From: an uncultured Caulobacterales bacterium
GTDB lineage: Bacteria > Pseudomonadota > Alphaproteobacteria > Caulobacterales > Caulobacteraceae
Assembly: GCA_903884425.1 (NCBI GenBank)
Contig: CAISEP010000016.1
Coordinates: 310,001-374,000, forward strand
Length of the DNA stretch: 64,000 nucleotides
Reading direction: 5' to 3'
The stretch's first letter is position 1. Each line of letters opens with the position of its first letter. Under the pieces are notes generated by a model. The model had not been told where the DNA came from and ran no database searches. It saw nothing but the letters and a program-made list of their open reading frames with translations. Positions 19,807-29,460 of this stretch are shown piece after piece. A program made the translations under genes and the position numbers.

Positions 19807-21594
19807 GTGCCCGTGTCACCGGAGGCTGGCGCGACCGGGTCCCGCAGGACCCCCAGACTGCTTCAGGTGGCCGTTGAGACCCTGCTGGCCCTGGTCGAGC
19901 TGACCCGCCGTCGGCTGGCGGCGGAGTGGGCCGCCTTTCCCCTCTACCGGATCCTGTTCCTGGACCGTCCGGCGGCCACCTTCCTGGCCTTCACCCCGAG
20001 GGATTTCCGGCCGGTCTCCCTGCCCCAGGGTCGCGCCCTGCTGGAGGGCCGCCTGGTCCTGGCGGGAGAGGAGTCCGAGATCGGCATCCACGGGGACCCG
20101 TGGGACCGCCCCAGCCCCTCGCGACGCTTTGCCGTTGCGCTGCACCAGTTCAGCTGGCTGCCCGCCCTGCTGGCGACGGGGATGGCGGGGGAGCGCGAAG
20201 CCCTGCGGCTGTTCGTCACATGGCGGGCGGAATTCGAGCGTCCGGCCCCCTTCGTCTGGAGCTCGGAGACCCTGGAGCGGCGGACCTTCCACCTGGCCTG
20301 CGGGGCCTACCGCATGTGGCCCCATGCCTCGGACGAGGAGGCCCGGTGGCTGGCGGTGATGCTGGCGCGGCACGCCCGGCGGCTGGCGGACATGACCGGC
20401 CCCGACATCCGTCGCGCCGAACAGCTGGCCGTGGCCTGCATCGGTGCCGGGGCCCTGGCCGATCCGGTGGGCGGCGCACTGCTGCGACGGCTGCTGCCCC
20501 GCCTGGCCCGGGCCCTCGCGCAGGCGGTCGGGCCGGACGGCGGGATGGCCAGCCGCTCGCCGCAGCAGGGGCTGGAGCTGCTCTACGACCTCCTAACCCT
20601 CGACGACCTTCTGACCCAGAGGGGCCTCGCCCCCCCGGCCGATCTGAGCCGCGCCATCGAGTCGCTGACGGCGACCACCGCCTTCCTGCGGCTTCGCGAC
20701 GGTCGGCTGGCCGGGTTCCAGGGCGGCAGCGCCGTCGACGCCCAGCGGGTGGACGGGGCCCTGGCCCAGTTCGATCCGGCCTCTGCCGCGATCCCGGCGG
20801 CAGGGCGCGGCGGCTTCCACCGGATGGCCAGTCCGCGGATCGAGGTGCTGGCCGACGCCGCCCCCGCCGCCGACGGGCCGTTCAGCCTTTCCGCCTGCGA
20901 TCAGCCGCTCGCCATTGCCGTGGTCTGCGACGGGGAACGGCTGATCACCAACTGCGGCTGGACGCCGTCGGGGGCCCTTCCCGACAGCCTGCGACTGGTG
21001 ACGGGAGGGTCGACCGCCGCCCTTGGCCGCGGCTCGCCCGGGCGACTGCTGACCGGCCTGCGCCGCGCGGGCCTGGGGCCGTGGCTGGTGCCGGGGGCCC
21101 TGACGGTGTCGGCGCAACGCATGGAGACGGAGGACGGCACCTGGCTGGAGCTGCAGCACGACGGATGGCTGCCCTCCACGGGCCTGACCCATGTCCGGCG
21201 CCTGTTCCTGGACGCCAGGACCGCCGAACTGCGGGGAGAAGACAGCTTTGTGCCCGGCAAGGATCGCGACCGTCACGGGATCGTGCCATATGCCATCCGG
21301 TTCCATGTGGCACCCGGTGTCCAGGTGTCCCTGGCGCGGGACGACCGCAGCGTCCTGATCCGGGGCGCGTCCGACCGGGGCTGGTGGCTGCGCAATGATG
21401 CGAGGGATGTGACACTGGAACCGTCGCTCATCGATCTCGACGGCCAGCCGCGGCGGAGCACCCAGGTCCTGCTGCAGGGATCGACCCTGCCGGACGGGGA
21501 GGGCGGGCGCGTCCGCTGGAAGCTGACACCCGTCGATCCGGCCGCCGAGACCGGACGCCGCCGGACCCGGGACACGGGGGCTGCCCCCCAGTGA
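19807..21594 (+). CDS. Heparinase II/III-family protein
   Basis: A 595-residue protein with an N-terminal alpha/alpha-toroid (ALHQFSWLPALLATG, DGGMASRSPQQGLELLYDLL) and a C-terminal beta-sandwich (WLELQHDGWLPSTGLTHVRRLFL, IRFHVAPGVQVSLARDDRSVLIR) typical of Hepar_II_III proteins. In alphaproteobacteria this gene commonly follows rsmB/rpe, and its substrate is not established. The protein starts at GTG 19807, 4 bp after the rpe stop. No clear signal peptide is seen. The stop overlaps the next start (GTGA), pointing to coupling with the epimerase. Confidence 0.85.
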   Translation: MPVSPEAGATGSRRTPRLLQVAVETLLALVELTRRRLAAEWAAFPLYRILFLDRPAATFLAFTPRDFRPVSLPQGRALLEGRLVLAGEESEIGIHGDPWDRPSPSRRFAVALHQFSWLPALLATGMAGEREALRLFVTWRAEFERPAPFVWSSETLERRTFHLACGAYRMWPHASDEEARWLAVMLARHARRLADMTGPDIRRAEQLAVACIGAGALADPVGGALLRRLLPRLARALAQAVGPDGGMASRSPQQGLELLYDLLTLDDLLTQRGLAPPADLSRAIESLTATTAFLRLRDGRLAGFQGGSAVDAQRVDGALAQFDPASAAIPAAGRGGFHRMASPRIEVLADAAPAADGPFSLSACDQPLAIAVVCDGERLITNCGWTPSGALPDSLRLVTGGSTAALGRGSPGRLLTGLRRAGLGPWLVPGALTVSAQRMETEDGTWLELQHDGWLPSTGLTHVRRLFLDARTAELRGEDSFVPGKDRDRHGIVPYAIRFHVAPGVQVSLARDDRSVLIRGASDRGWWLRNDARDVTLEPSLIDLDGQPRRSTQVLLQGSTLPDGEGGRVRWKLTPVDPAAETGRRRTRDTGAAPQ

Positions 21595-23453
21595 CCATGA
21601 AGAGCCCCATACCCCATCGGTTCAGTCAGTGGCTGGCCTACACCTATGATGTGGCGACCTCCTCGGGCGTCATGGCCGTCGTGCTGATCTGGCGCTACCG
21701 GTTCGAGCCCAAGCCCCTGCCGTCGGACATGGTGTGGCGGGCCACGGTGGCCTTCGCCGTCATCACCGCGGTGGTCTATCCGTTCCTGCGCCTGCATCGC
21801 GGCCTGTGGCGCTTCACCAGCCTCAGCGACGTGCTGCGCATCGCCCAGGCGGTGGCCCTTGCCAATCTGCTGCTGGTCCCCACCCTGTTCATCACCGACC
21901 GGCTGGCCGACTTCCCGCGGACCGGGCTCCTGATCGAGGCGCCGCTGCTGGTGCTGATCCTGACCGCGTCGCGCCTGGCCGTGCGGGTCTGGCGACGGGG
22001 CGATCTGGCTGCCGCCCTGCGCTTCGAGGATCGCCGGGCCCCCTGGGCGGTCATCGTCGGCGACCATGCAGCGGCGGCGGACTACCTGTCCGAGCTGCGC
22101 CGCCCGGGCGGCCAGCGGTTCCGGTTCCGCGGCGTGGTCACTGCCAGCGAGCCCGCGGACGGCGGACTGATCGACGGGGTCGAGGTCCTGGGCGGTCTCG
22201 ACCGGCTGGGCGCGGTGCTGCAGGCCGTGGCAGAGGACGGATCCGAGGTCCGGGTGATCCTGGCGGAGCTGCGGCCGGGGCGGGCGCTGATGCAGACGGT
22301 GGTCGCCGCCGCGGCCGAGACCGGGGCCCGGGTGGTCCGCCGCCGGGGAGGCGGGGCCGTGGCCTCCCCCGTGGAGGCGGCCGACCTGCTAGACCGGCCG
22401 CCGCGGCGTCTGAACCATGAGCGGGCGGCGGCCCTGATCTCCGGCCGGAGGGTGATGGTCACCGGGGCCGGCGGGACCATCGGCTCGGAGCTGACCCGGC
22501 AGGTGCTGGCGCTCGGCCCCGCGGCCGTGGCGGTGGTCGACGCCTCGGAATACAATCTCTATGCCATCGACATGGCCCTGCGCGAGGCCGGGGCCCCGCC
22601 CGTGTGGCGCGCCGAACTGGCCGATGTCCGTGATCGGGTCCGCATGGCGCAGCTGTTCGACACGGTGCGGCCGGACGTGGTGCTGCACGCCGCGGCCCTG
22701 AAGCACGTGCCGCTGATGGAAACCCATCCGTCCGAGGCGGTGCTGACCAACATCGCCGGGGCCCGGATCGTCGCCGAGCTGGCCCGGGACCATGCCGCGG
22801 TGTTCGTCTTCATCTCCACCGACAAGGCCGTGAACCCCACCAACGTCATGGGGGCCACCAAGCGGGTGGCGGAGCGCACCGTCCGCGCCATCTGCGCCGG
22901 GTCGACCACCCGGGCGGCCATTGTCCGCTTCGGCAATGTGCTGGGTTCCACCGGGTCGGTGGCGCCCCTGTTCGAGCGGCAGATCGTGGAGGGCGGGCCG
23001 ATCACCGTGACGGACCCGCAGATGGTCCGCTATTTCATGACCGTGCAGGAGGCCGCCAGCCTGGTGCTGCAGGCCGCCGCCCTGCCCCCCGACGAGAGCG
23101 GCACCGGGGGCGTGTTCGTTCTGGACATGGGGGATCCCGTGCGGATCGACGATCTGGCGCGGCAGATGATCCTGCTGCACGGCCTTCGCCCGGACAAGGA
23201 CATCGCCATCGCCTATACCGGGCTGCGGCCGGGGGAGAAGCTGTACGAGGAGATCTTCTATGCGGACGAGGCCGTCCACCGCACCGACGCGGACGGCGTG
23301 TTCTCCGCCTATGAGCGCCCGGCGGACTGGGCCGACCTGGAGGGTCCGGTGGAGGCCCTGATCACCACCGCCTGGGCGCGGGACGATGCCGAGACCCTGC
23401 ATCGCCTCGGCCAGCTGGTGCCCGAATTCGTGCGGACCCCGAACCCCGGCTGA
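21591..23453 (+). CDS. Membrane-anchored nucleoside-diphosphate-sugar epimerase/4,6-dehydratase (FlaA1/CapD type)
   Basis: A 620-residue polysaccharide-biosynthesis protein. Its N-terminus has about four hydrophobic helices (SSGVMAVVLIWRYRF to TGLLIEAPLLVLILTA), then a CoA-binding-like Rossmann domain and a C-terminal SDR domain. The SDR domain shows the NAD loop MVTGAGGTIGSELTRQ, AALKHVPLMETHPSEAV, FISTDKAVNPTNVMGATKR (Met replaces the usual Tyr of YxxxK, as in PglF/FlaA1 dehydratases) and GLRPGEKLYEE. It probably makes a 4-keto-6-deoxy sugar for surface glycans. GTG 21591 overlaps the previous stop; ATG 21597 is an alternative start. Confidence 0.9.
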   Translation: MTMKSPIPHRFSQWLAYTYDVATSSGVMAVVLIWRYRFEPKPLPSDMVWRATVAFAVITAVVYPFLRLHRGLWRFTSLSDVLRIAQAVALANLLLVPTLFITDRLADFPRTGLLIEAPLLVLILTASRLAVRVWRRGDLAAALRFEDRRAPWAVIVGDHAAAADYLSELRRPGGQRFRFRGVVTASEPADGGLIDGVEVLGGLDRLGAVLQAVAEDGSEVRVILAELRPGRALMQTVVAAAAETGARVVRRRGGGAVASPVEAADLLDRPPRRLNHERAAALISGRRVMVTGAGGTIGSELTRQVLALGPAAVAVVDASEYNLYAIDMALREAGAPPVWRAELADVRDRVRMAQLFDTVRPDVVLHAAALKHVPLMETHPSEAVLTNIAGARIVAELARDHAAVFVFISTDKAVNPTNVMGATKRVAERTVRAICAGSTTRAAIVRFGNVLGSTGSVAPLFERQIVEGGPITVTDPQMVRYFMTVQEAASLVLQAAALPPDESGTGGVFVLDMGDPVRIDDLARQMILLHGLRPDKDIAIAYTGLRPGEKLYEEIFYADEAVHRTDADGVFSAYERPADWADLEGPVEALITTAWARDDAETLHRLGQLVPEFVRTPNPG

Positions 23454-23463
23454 CCGGCCGCGG

Positions 23464-24447
23464 CTAGAGCATGGCCGGGATGACCCGGTCCGGCGGGCGG
23501 TGCCCGTCCATGAAGGTCTTGATGTTGATGATCACCTTCTCGCCCATGTCGATCCGGCTCTCCACCGTGGCCGAGCCCATGTGCGGCAGAAGCACCACAT
23601 TGGGCAGCTTCAGCAGCTTGGGATTGATGGCCGGTTCGTTCTCGTAGACGTCGAGGCCGGCACCGGCGATCTCGCCCCTTGCCAGCATGTTGGCCAGGGC
23701 CGGCTCGTCGATCACCTCGCCCCGGGCGGTGTTCACGACGATGGCATGGGGCTGGAGCAGCTTCAGCCGCCGGGCCGACAGCAGGTGGAAGGTCCCCGGC
23801 GTGTGCGGGCAGTTGATGCTGATGACGTCCATGCGCGCCATCATCTGGTCGAGGCTTTCCCAGTAGGTGGCCTCGAGCTCCTCGGCGATCCGCGGGGAGA
23901 CGGGCTTGCGGTTGTGATAGTGGATGGAAAGGCCGAAGGCCTTGGCCCGGCGGGCGACGGCCTGACCGATGCGGCCCATGCCGATGATCCCGAGCCGCTT
24001 GCCCGCGATCCGCCGCCCCAGCATCCAGGTGGGGGACCAGCCGGAGAAGCCGCCCGTCTGCACCACCTGCGCCCCTTCCACCACCCGACGGGCGGCGGCG
24101 AGGATCAGGGCCATGGTCATGTCGGCCGTGTCCTCGGTCAGCACGCCGGGGGTGTTGGTGACCGTCACCCCCCGGGCATTGGCCGTGGCGACGTCGATAT
24201 TGTCGACACCGGCACCGAAATTCGCAATTAACCGTAAGTTCGGACCTGCCCGCGAAAGAATGCGGCTGTCGATTCGGTCAGTGACCGTCGGAACGAGGAC
24301 GTCGGCGCGCTGCAGCGCCTCGACTAGCTCGTCCGGCGTCATCGCCCGGTCGGTCGGATTGAGTTCGGTGTCGAACAGCTCGCGCATCCGGGTCTCGACC
24401 GGATCCGGCAGCTTTCGCGTCACCACGACTTTGGGCTTTTGTGCCAT
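23464..24447 (-). CDS. D-isomer-specific 2-hydroxyacid dehydrogenase (glyoxylate/hydroxypyruvate reductase-like)
   Basis: A 327-residue NAD(P)-dependent dehydrogenase. The nucleotide loop is LGIIGMGRIGQAVARRAKAFG. The catalytic Arg is in VVNTARGEVIDE, the Glu in AGLDVYENEP and the His in VVLLPHMGSAT. The substrate-side motif NFGAGVDNIDVATANARGV fits the GyaR/glyoxylate reductase subgroup. ATG 24447 (MAQKPKVVVTRKLPDPVE) is a typical start. The precise 2-oxoacid substrate is not resolvable. The start codon overlaps, on the opposite strand, the only ATG upstream in the SH3 gene frame. Confidence 0.92.
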   Translation of the reverse strand: MAQKPKVVVTRKLPDPVETRMRELFDTELNPTDRAMTPDELVEALQRADVLVPTVTDRIDSRILSRAGPNLRLIANFGAGVDNIDVATANARGVTVTNTPGVLTEDTADMTMALILAAARRVVEGAQVVQTGGFSGWSPTWMLGRRIAGKRLGIIGMGRIGQAVARRAKAFGLSIHYHNRKPVSPRIAEELEATYWESLDQMMARMDVISINCPHTPGTFHLLSARRLKLLQPHAIVVNTARGEVIDEPALANMLARGEIAGAGLDVYENEPAINPKLLKLPNVVLLPHMGSATVESRIDMGEKVIINIKTFMDGHRPPDRVIPAML

Positions 24448-25093
24448 GGGCGATCAGAATTCGGGACTGCGGGCGACGACGCCTCAGGGATGTGGGCATC
24501 GCGCGGACGCGCGACGCTTCCGTCTCCTTAGCAAACGCCCGGCGACAGTCCAATGGCCAAAGGCACCGGCGGGGATCGCTGCCCTTTTCCTGAGCGCCGC
24601 CCTGATGACGGCCTGCCATGGGGACACCCGGCCGGCCACCGGCTGTCGGGAGACTCCTTCAGGCCTGCCGGTACCGCGGTTCGTGGCGCTGAAGCACGAC
24701 CCCGCCAATGCCCGCGGCGGGCCGGGGGACGACTACCGGCTGCTCTGGGTCTATCACAACAAGGGCCTGCCTCTGCAGGTGTTCGAGGAGACCACCGACT
24801 GGCGCCGGGTGAAGGATCCCGACGGGCAGCTGGCCTGGGTGCACAAGCGGGTGGTGCTGGAAGGCGGCCATTCGGTGATGCGCACGGCCACCACCCCCCT
24901 GTCCCTGCGCGACCATCCGGCGGCGGACGCCCGGGTGACCGCCGTTCTGTCCAGCCGGGCCATTGCCGGGCTGAGGAAGTGCGTCGACAACTGGTGCCAG
25001 GTCACCGTCGACCGGGCCTCCGGCTGGGCCCTGCGCAGCGAGCTCTGGGGGGCCGAGGTGCTCCCCCTGGGCGAGGGCTGCAGGCAGCCCTAG
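24446..25093 (+). CDS. SH3-domain protein, probably exported
   Basis: A protein with bacterial SH3-like domains conserved in alphaproteobacteria. The core GLPVPRFVALKHDPANARGGPG...LLWVYHNKGLPLQVFEETTDWRRVKDPDG..AWVHKRVV is one SH3, and TTPLSLRDHPAADARVTAVL to CVDNWCQVTVDRASGWALRSELWG is a second. A hydrophobic stretch GIAALFLSAALMTAC (around residue 50) looks like a signal or lipobox with a long N-terminal extension. The only in-frame ATG upstream is 24446, which overlaps the divergent gene's start codon. The true start is therefore uncertain, and a non-ATG start nearer the hydrophobic segment is likely. Such proteins often bind the cell wall. Confidence 0.75.
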   Translation: MGDQNSGLRATTPQGCGHRADARRFRLLSKRPATVQWPKAPAGIAALFLSAALMTACHGDTRPATGCRETPSGLPVPRFVALKHDPANARGGPGDDYRLLWVYHNKGLPLQVFEETTDWRRVKDPDGQLAWVHKRVVLEGGHSVMRTATTPLSLRDHPAADARVTAVLSSRAIAGLRKCVDNWCQVTVDRASGWALRSELWGAEVLPLGEGCRQP

Positions 25094-25160
25094 ACACGGG
25101 CGCGGCCACCCCACCCCACCCCGCCCCGGCAACTTGGCCTGTTGAGGCGACGCAGGCTCT

Positions 25161-25182
25161 GTTGTAACCCACATGGTACAAC
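25161..25182. promoter_or_regulatory. Inverted repeat upstream of fabA
   Basis: GTTGTA (25161-25166) and TACAAC (25177-25182) form an inverted repeat with a 10-bp spacer. The arms extend imperfectly inward (ACC / GGT). It lies about 70-90 bp before the fabA start, where a repressor or activator of unsaturated fatty-acid synthesis might bind. This is inference from position and symmetry only. Confidence 0.4.
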
Positions 25183-25252
25183 CTTCGGGCTGGGCCCCGC
25201 GCGACGCCGCGCGACCCCTGATCCAGCCCCCCGACAGGAACCGTTTCCGGGA

Positions 25253-25771
25253 ATGACCGCTCAAAAATCCAGCTATGATCGTGAAGACCTGCTCGCCTGC
25301 GCCCGCGGCGAACTGTTCGGCCCCGGCAACGCCCAGCTGCCCGCGCCGCCGATGCTGATGATGGACCGCATCACCGAGATCAACGCCACGGGCGGCAAGC
25401 ACGGCAAGGGCTTCATCCAGGCCGAACTCGACATCCATCCGGACCAGTGGTTCTTCCAGTGCCACTTCCTGAACGATCCGGTGATGCCGGGCAGCCTGGG
25501 CCTCGATGCCATGTGGCAGCTGGTGGGCTTCTATCTCGGCTGGTCCGGAAAGCCGGGCAAGGGCCGCGCCCTGCATGCCGGAGAAGTGAAGTTCTCCGGC
25601 CAGGTGACCCCGAAGATCAAGAAGATCACCTATCTGATCGACATGTCCCGGGTGATCGATCGTCGCCTGGTGATGGGAATCGGCGATGCGGTGATGGAAG
25701 CGGACGGCAAGCCCATCTATACCGCCAAGGATCTCCGCGTCGGACTGTTCGATCCCAAGGATCTGCTCTGA
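25253..25771 (+). CDS. fabA: 3-hydroxydecanoyl-ACP dehydratase/isomerase FabA
   Basis: Dehydrates 3-hydroxyacyl-ACP and isomerises trans-2- to cis-3-decenoyl-ACP, starting anaerobic-type unsaturated fatty acid synthesis. It is a 172-residue hot-dog fold with the catalytic His in [21 protein letters not shown] and the catalytic Asp in that same segment. The [17 protein letters not shown] strand follows. ATG 25253 ([17 protein letters not shown]) is the family start. First gene of fabA-fabB-fabI, with 35 bp to fabB. Confidence 0.97.
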   Translation: MTAQKSSYDREDLLACARGELFGPGNAQLPAPPMLMMDRITEINATGGKHGKGFIQAELDIHPDQWFFQCHFLNDPVMPGSLGLDAMWQLVGFYLGWSGKPGKGRALHAGEVKFSGQVTPKIKKITYLIDMSRVIDRRLVMGIGDAVMEADGKPIYTAKDLRVGLFDPKDLL

Positions 25772-25806
25772 CGCCCATAAGAAGATAAACCAGGGAAGAC
25801 CAGCGC

Positions 25807-27033
25807 ATGCGTCGTGTCGCCATCACCGGCATCGGAATTGTCTCGAGCATCGGAAACACCAAGGAAGAGGTGGCGGACTCCCTGCGGGAGTCCCGCTCCG
25901 GCATCGTGGCGTCGCAGGAATATACCGACCTCGGCTTCCGCAGCCGGGTGCATGCCCCGGTCACCCTGGACTGGGAGGCGATCGTCGACCGCCGGGCGTC
26001 GCGCTTCCTGGCCGACGGCACCGCCCATGCCCATGTGGCCATGGAGCAGGCCATCGCCGACGCCGGCCTCACCCCCGAGGAGATCTCGGACGAGCGGATC
26101 GGCCTGATCGTCGGCTCCGGCGGCCCGTCGGCCCGCACCATCGTCGCGGCCGCGGACATCACCCGGGAGAAGGGCCCCAAGCGCATCGGACCCTTCGCCG
26201 TGCCCAAGGCCATGAGCTCGGGCCCCTCGGCGGTGCTGTCCACCTGGTTCAAGATTCGCGGCATCAACTATTCCATCTCGTCCGCCTGCGCGACCTCCAC
26301 CCACTGCATCGGCGCAGCGGCGGAGCAGATCATGCTGGGCCGTCAGGACGTGATGTTCGCCGGGGGCTGCGAGGAGCTGGACTGGACCCTGTCCAACCTG
26401 TTCGACGCCATGGGCGCCATGTCCTCCAAGTACAACGACACCCCGTCCGTGGCGTCCCGCGCCTATGACCGGGACCGGGACGGCTTCGTCATCGCCGGTG
26501 GCGCGGGCATGCTGGTGCTGGAGGATCTGGACCGGGCCCGGGCCCGGGGCGCGACCATCCATGCCGAGATCACCGGCTATGCCGCCAATTCCGACGGCCA
26601 CGACATGGTCGCCCCGTCCGGCGAGGGCGCGGTGCGCTGCATGAAGCTGGCCATGGAAGGCTTTGGCGGCCGCAAGCCGGGGAAGATCGACTATCTCAAC
26701 CCGCACGGCACCGGCACCCCGGTGGGGGACGAGAAGGAGATCGGCGCCATCCGCGAGGTGTTCGGGGCCGACATGCCCCCGGTCTCGTCGACCAAGTCCC
26801 TGACCGGTCATTCCCTTGGCGCGGCCGGCGTGCAGGAGGCGATCTACTGCCTCTTGATGATGAAGGGGGGCTTCATCACCAAGAGCGCGCACATCGACCA
26901 TCTCGACCCCGCCTTCGAAGGCGCGAATATCGTGCGCGAGACGATTTCCAACGCCCGGCTGGACACGGTCATGTCCAACAGCTTCGGCTTCGGCGGCACC
27001 AATGGCTGCCTGATCATGAGCCGCGTCGACTGA
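25807..27033 (+). CDS. fabB: 3-oxoacyl-ACP synthase I FabB
   Basis: Condenses acyl-ACP with malonyl-ACP and is needed to elongate cis-3-decenoyl-ACP made by FabA. It has 408 residues with the active-site Cys in [14 protein letters not shown], His in [14 protein letters not shown] and His in [13 protein letters not shown], and the terminal SFGFGGTNG. The N-terminal [16 protein letters not shown] is standard. A GGGAAG ribosome-binding site precedes ATG 25807. Middle gene of the fab operon. Confidence 0.97.
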   Translation: MRRVAITGIGIVSSIGNTKEEVADSLRESRSGIVASQEYTDLGFRSRVHAPVTLDWEAIVDRRASRFLADGTAHAHVAMEQAIADAGLTPEEISDERIGLIVGSGGPSARTIVAAADITREKGPKRIGPFAVPKAMSSGPSAVLSTWFKIRGINYSISSACATSTHCIGAAAEQIMLGRQDVMFAGGCEELDWTLSNLFDAMGAMSSKYNDTPSVASRAYDRDRDGFVIAGGAGMLVLEDLDRARARGATIHAEITGYAANSDGHDMVAPSGEGAVRCMKLAMEGFGGRKPGKIDYLNPHGTGTPVGDEKEIGAIREVFGADMPPVSSTKSLTGHSLGAAGVQEAIYCLLMMKGGFITKSAHIDHLDPAFEGANIVRETISNARLDTVMSNSFGFGGTNGCLIMSRVD

Positions 27034-27064
27034 TCGCTGCACCAGGACCTCAGAGAGAACCGCT

Positions 27065-27877
27065 ATGGCTGAAGAGATGAACCTGCCCAAGGGCGACCTG
27101 ATGAAGGGCAAGAAGGGCCTCATCATGGGGGTCGCCAACCACAATTCCATCGCCTGGGCCATCGCCAGCCAGCTGGCGGCCCAGGGGGCGGAGATCGCCT
27201 TCAGCTATATCGAGGCCATGGAGAAGCGGGTCCGTCCCCTGGGCGAATCCATCGGCGTGAAGGTGTTCGTGCCGGCGGAAGTGACCGACGACGCCTCCAT
27301 GGACGCGGCCTTCGCCACCCTGGAAAAGGAATTCGGCACCCTGGACTTCATCGTCCACGCCATTGCCTTCTCCGACAAGAACGAGCTGCGCGGCTCCTTC
27401 GTGGACAATACCACGCGGGAGAACTTCCTGAATTCCATGAATATTTCCGCCTATTCCTTCGTCGACGTGGCCCGACGTGCGGAAAAGCTGATGCCCAATG
27501 GCGGCTCGATGATCACCCTGACCTATCTCGGGTCGGAGCGGGTGATCCCGAACTACAACGTCATGGGCGTCTGCAAGGCGGCACTGGAAGCGGCGACCCG
27601 CTACATCGCCCGGGACCTGGGGCCCAAGGGCATCCGGGTGAACGCCATCTCCGCAGGTGCCATCCGCACCCTGTCCCTGGCCGGCATCCAGGACGGCCGC
27701 AAGATGATCGCCCAGGGCCGCCAGTTCTCCGCCCTGAAGGAGGACACCTCCGTCGAGGGCGTGGCCGGCTGCGCGCTCTGGCTGCTGTCGGAACTCGGCC
27801 GCTCCACCACCGGCGAGGTGATCCATGTGGATGCGGGCTTCCACATGATCGGCCTGCCGGACGAGGCCCCGGAATAG
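27065..27877 (+). CDS. fabI: Enoyl-ACP reductase FabI
   Basis: NADH-dependent reductase for the last step of each fatty-acid elongation cycle, and the target class of triclosan. It is a 270-residue SDR-like protein with the FabI-specific loop GKKGLIMGVANHNSIAWAIA, HAIAFSDKNEL, and the catalytic Tyr/Lys in YNVMGVCKAALEAAT. RTLSLAGIQDGRKM lies in the substrate loop. It follows fabB by 31 bp and completes the fab operon. Confidence 0.96.
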   Translation: MAEEMNLPKGDLMKGKKGLIMGVANHNSIAWAIASQLAAQGAEIAFSYIEAMEKRVRPLGESIGVKVFVPAEVTDDASMDAAFATLEKEFGTLDFIVHAIAFSDKNELRGSFVDNTTRENFLNSMNISAYSFVDVARRAEKLMPNGGSMITLTYLGSERVIPNYNVMGVCKAALEAATRYIARDLGPKGIRVNAISAGAIRTLSLAGIQDGRKMIAQGRQFSALKEDTSVEGVAGCALWLLSELGRSTTGEVIHVDAGFHMIGLPDEAPE

Positions 27878-27983
27878 GACCAGGAACAGGCCGAGAGGGT
27901 CCGTCACCGGAAATCCCGCGGGACCGGGGCAAAATCGCCGCGCCCCGTCTCGCCGGGACCGCGATCCGGCGCTACACTGCGTC

Positions 27984-29435
27984 ATGACTGAACTGACCAC
28001 ACCCGACGCCGTCGTCGATGCCCTCGAACGTACCTATGCCGCCGCCGTGGATCGGCTGCGGACCGCCCTGCACCAGTATCTGAGCCACGGCACACCGCCG
28101 GACCAGGATGCGCGGCTGGATGGGGCCTTCACCTATCCCGAGCTGCGGCTCACCTATCGGCAGGACGGGGCCATCCCCCGGCCCCACCGGGCCTTTGCGC
28201 TGCTGCGTCATCCCGGCGTCTATGCCGTGACCGTGACCCGGCCGGCCATGTTCCGCGCCTATCTGCGGGAACAGCTGCAGCTGCTGATGCAGGACTTCCC
28301 CGTGACCGTGGAGGTCGGCCCCTCGGAGGTGGAGATTCCCTATCCCTACGTCCTGGACGGGGCGGTCGAGCTGGACCTTCAGGGCGCGGCCAGTGCCGAT
28401 CTCGCCCGGTGGTTCCCCACCACCCACCTGTCCCAGATCGGCGACGAGGTGGCGGACGGCGTCTGGGATCCGACCCTGATGGACGCGGAGCCGCTGGCCC
28501 TGTTCGACGCCCTGCGCATCGACTTCAGCCTGGCCCGGCTGAAGCACTACACAGGGGCCCCTGCGGAGCACACCCAGCCCTATGTGCTGTTTACCAACTA
28601 CCACCGCTATGTGGACGAGTTCGTCCGCTGGGGCATCGCCGAGATCGCCCGGGGCGGCCCCTACACGCAGCTGTCCTGCTGCGGTGGGGTGCTGGTGGAC
28701 CGGGACACGCCGGATGCGGAGCGTCTGGTGGCCGAGGCCCCCTGGCGCAAGCACCAGATGCCCGCCTATCACCTGATGCGCGAGGACGGCCAGGGTGTGA
28801 CCCTGGTGAACATCGGCGTCGGCCCCTCCAACGCCAAGACCATCACCGACCATCTGGCCGTGCTGCGGCCCCAGGCCTGGATGATGATCGGCCACTGCGG
28901 CGGCCTGCGCCCCAGCCAGACCATCGGCGACTATGTGCTGGCCCACGCCTATCTGCGGGACGACCACGTGCTGGACGACGCCCTGCCGCCGGAAATCCCC
29001 ATCCCGCCCATTGCCGAGGTGCAGCTGGCCCTGTCCCGGGCGGCGGAGCGGGTGACCGGCGAGAGCGGCGACGCCCTGAAGAAGCGCCTGCGCACCGGCA
29101 CCGTCGTCACCACCGACGACCGGAACTGGGAGCTGCGCTACACCATCTCGGCGCTGCGCTTCAACCAGTCCCGGGCCGTGGCCATCGACATGGAAAGCGC
29201 CACCATCGCCGCCCAGGGCTATCGCTTCCGGGTGCCCTACGGCACGCTGCTGTGCGTCTCCGACAAGCCCCTGCACGGGGAGTTGAAGCTGCCCGGCCAG
29301 GCCAACCAGTTCTACGAACAGGCCATCAGCCAGCACCTGCGGATCGGCATCGCCGCCGTGGACGTGCTGCGCGATGAGGGGGCGCGGCTGCACAGCCGCA
29401 AGCTCCGCGCCTTTGACGAGCCCCCCTTCCGATGA
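27984..29435 (+). CDS. amn: AMP nucleosidase
   Basis: Hydrolyses AMP to adenine and ribose-5-phosphate. The 483-residue length matches Amn. An N-terminal Amn-specific domain (RPHRAFALLRHPGVYAVTVTR, PYVLDGAVELDLQG, RLKHYTGAPAEHTQPYVLFTNY) is joined to a C-terminal nucleoside-phosphorylase-like domain. The latter shows MMIGHCGGLRPSQTIGDYVLAHAYLR and VAIDMESATIAAQGYRFRVPYGT, with the conserved Glu of the PNP/UDP superfamily. ATG 27984 is used. The tyrosine phosphatase gene follows after 25 bp. Confidence 0.95.
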   Translation: MTELTTPDAVVDALERTYAAAVDRLRTALHQYLSHGTPPDQDARLDGAFTYPELRLTYRQDGAIPRPHRAFALLRHPGVYAVTVTRPAMFRAYLREQLQLLMQDFPVTVEVGPSEVEIPYPYVLDGAVELDLQGAASADLARWFPTTHLSQIGDEVADGVWDPTLMDAEPLALFDALRIDFSLARLKHYTGAPAEHTQPYVLFTNYHRYVDEFVRWGIAEIARGGPYTQLSCCGGVLVDRDTPDAERLVAEAPWRKHQMPAYHLMREDGQGVTLVNIGVGPSNAKTITDHLAVLRPQAWMMIGHCGGLRPSQTIGDYVLAHAYLRDDHVLDDALPPEIPIPPIAEVQLALSRAAERVTGESGDALKKRLRTGTVVTTDDRNWELRYTISALRFNQSRAVAIDMESATIAAQGYRFRVPYGTLLCVSDKPLHGELKLPGQANQFYEQAISQHLRIGIAAVDVLRDEGARLHSRKLRAFDEPPFR

Positions 29436-29460
29436 TGACCCCTGGACAAGAGGCACGCGC

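Noticed and set aside
24553-25167. A plus-strand frame starting at ATG 24553 overlapping the SH3 gene
   Set aside because: It is in a different frame from the SH3 domains, and its translation is Gly/Arg/Pro-rich without any domain.
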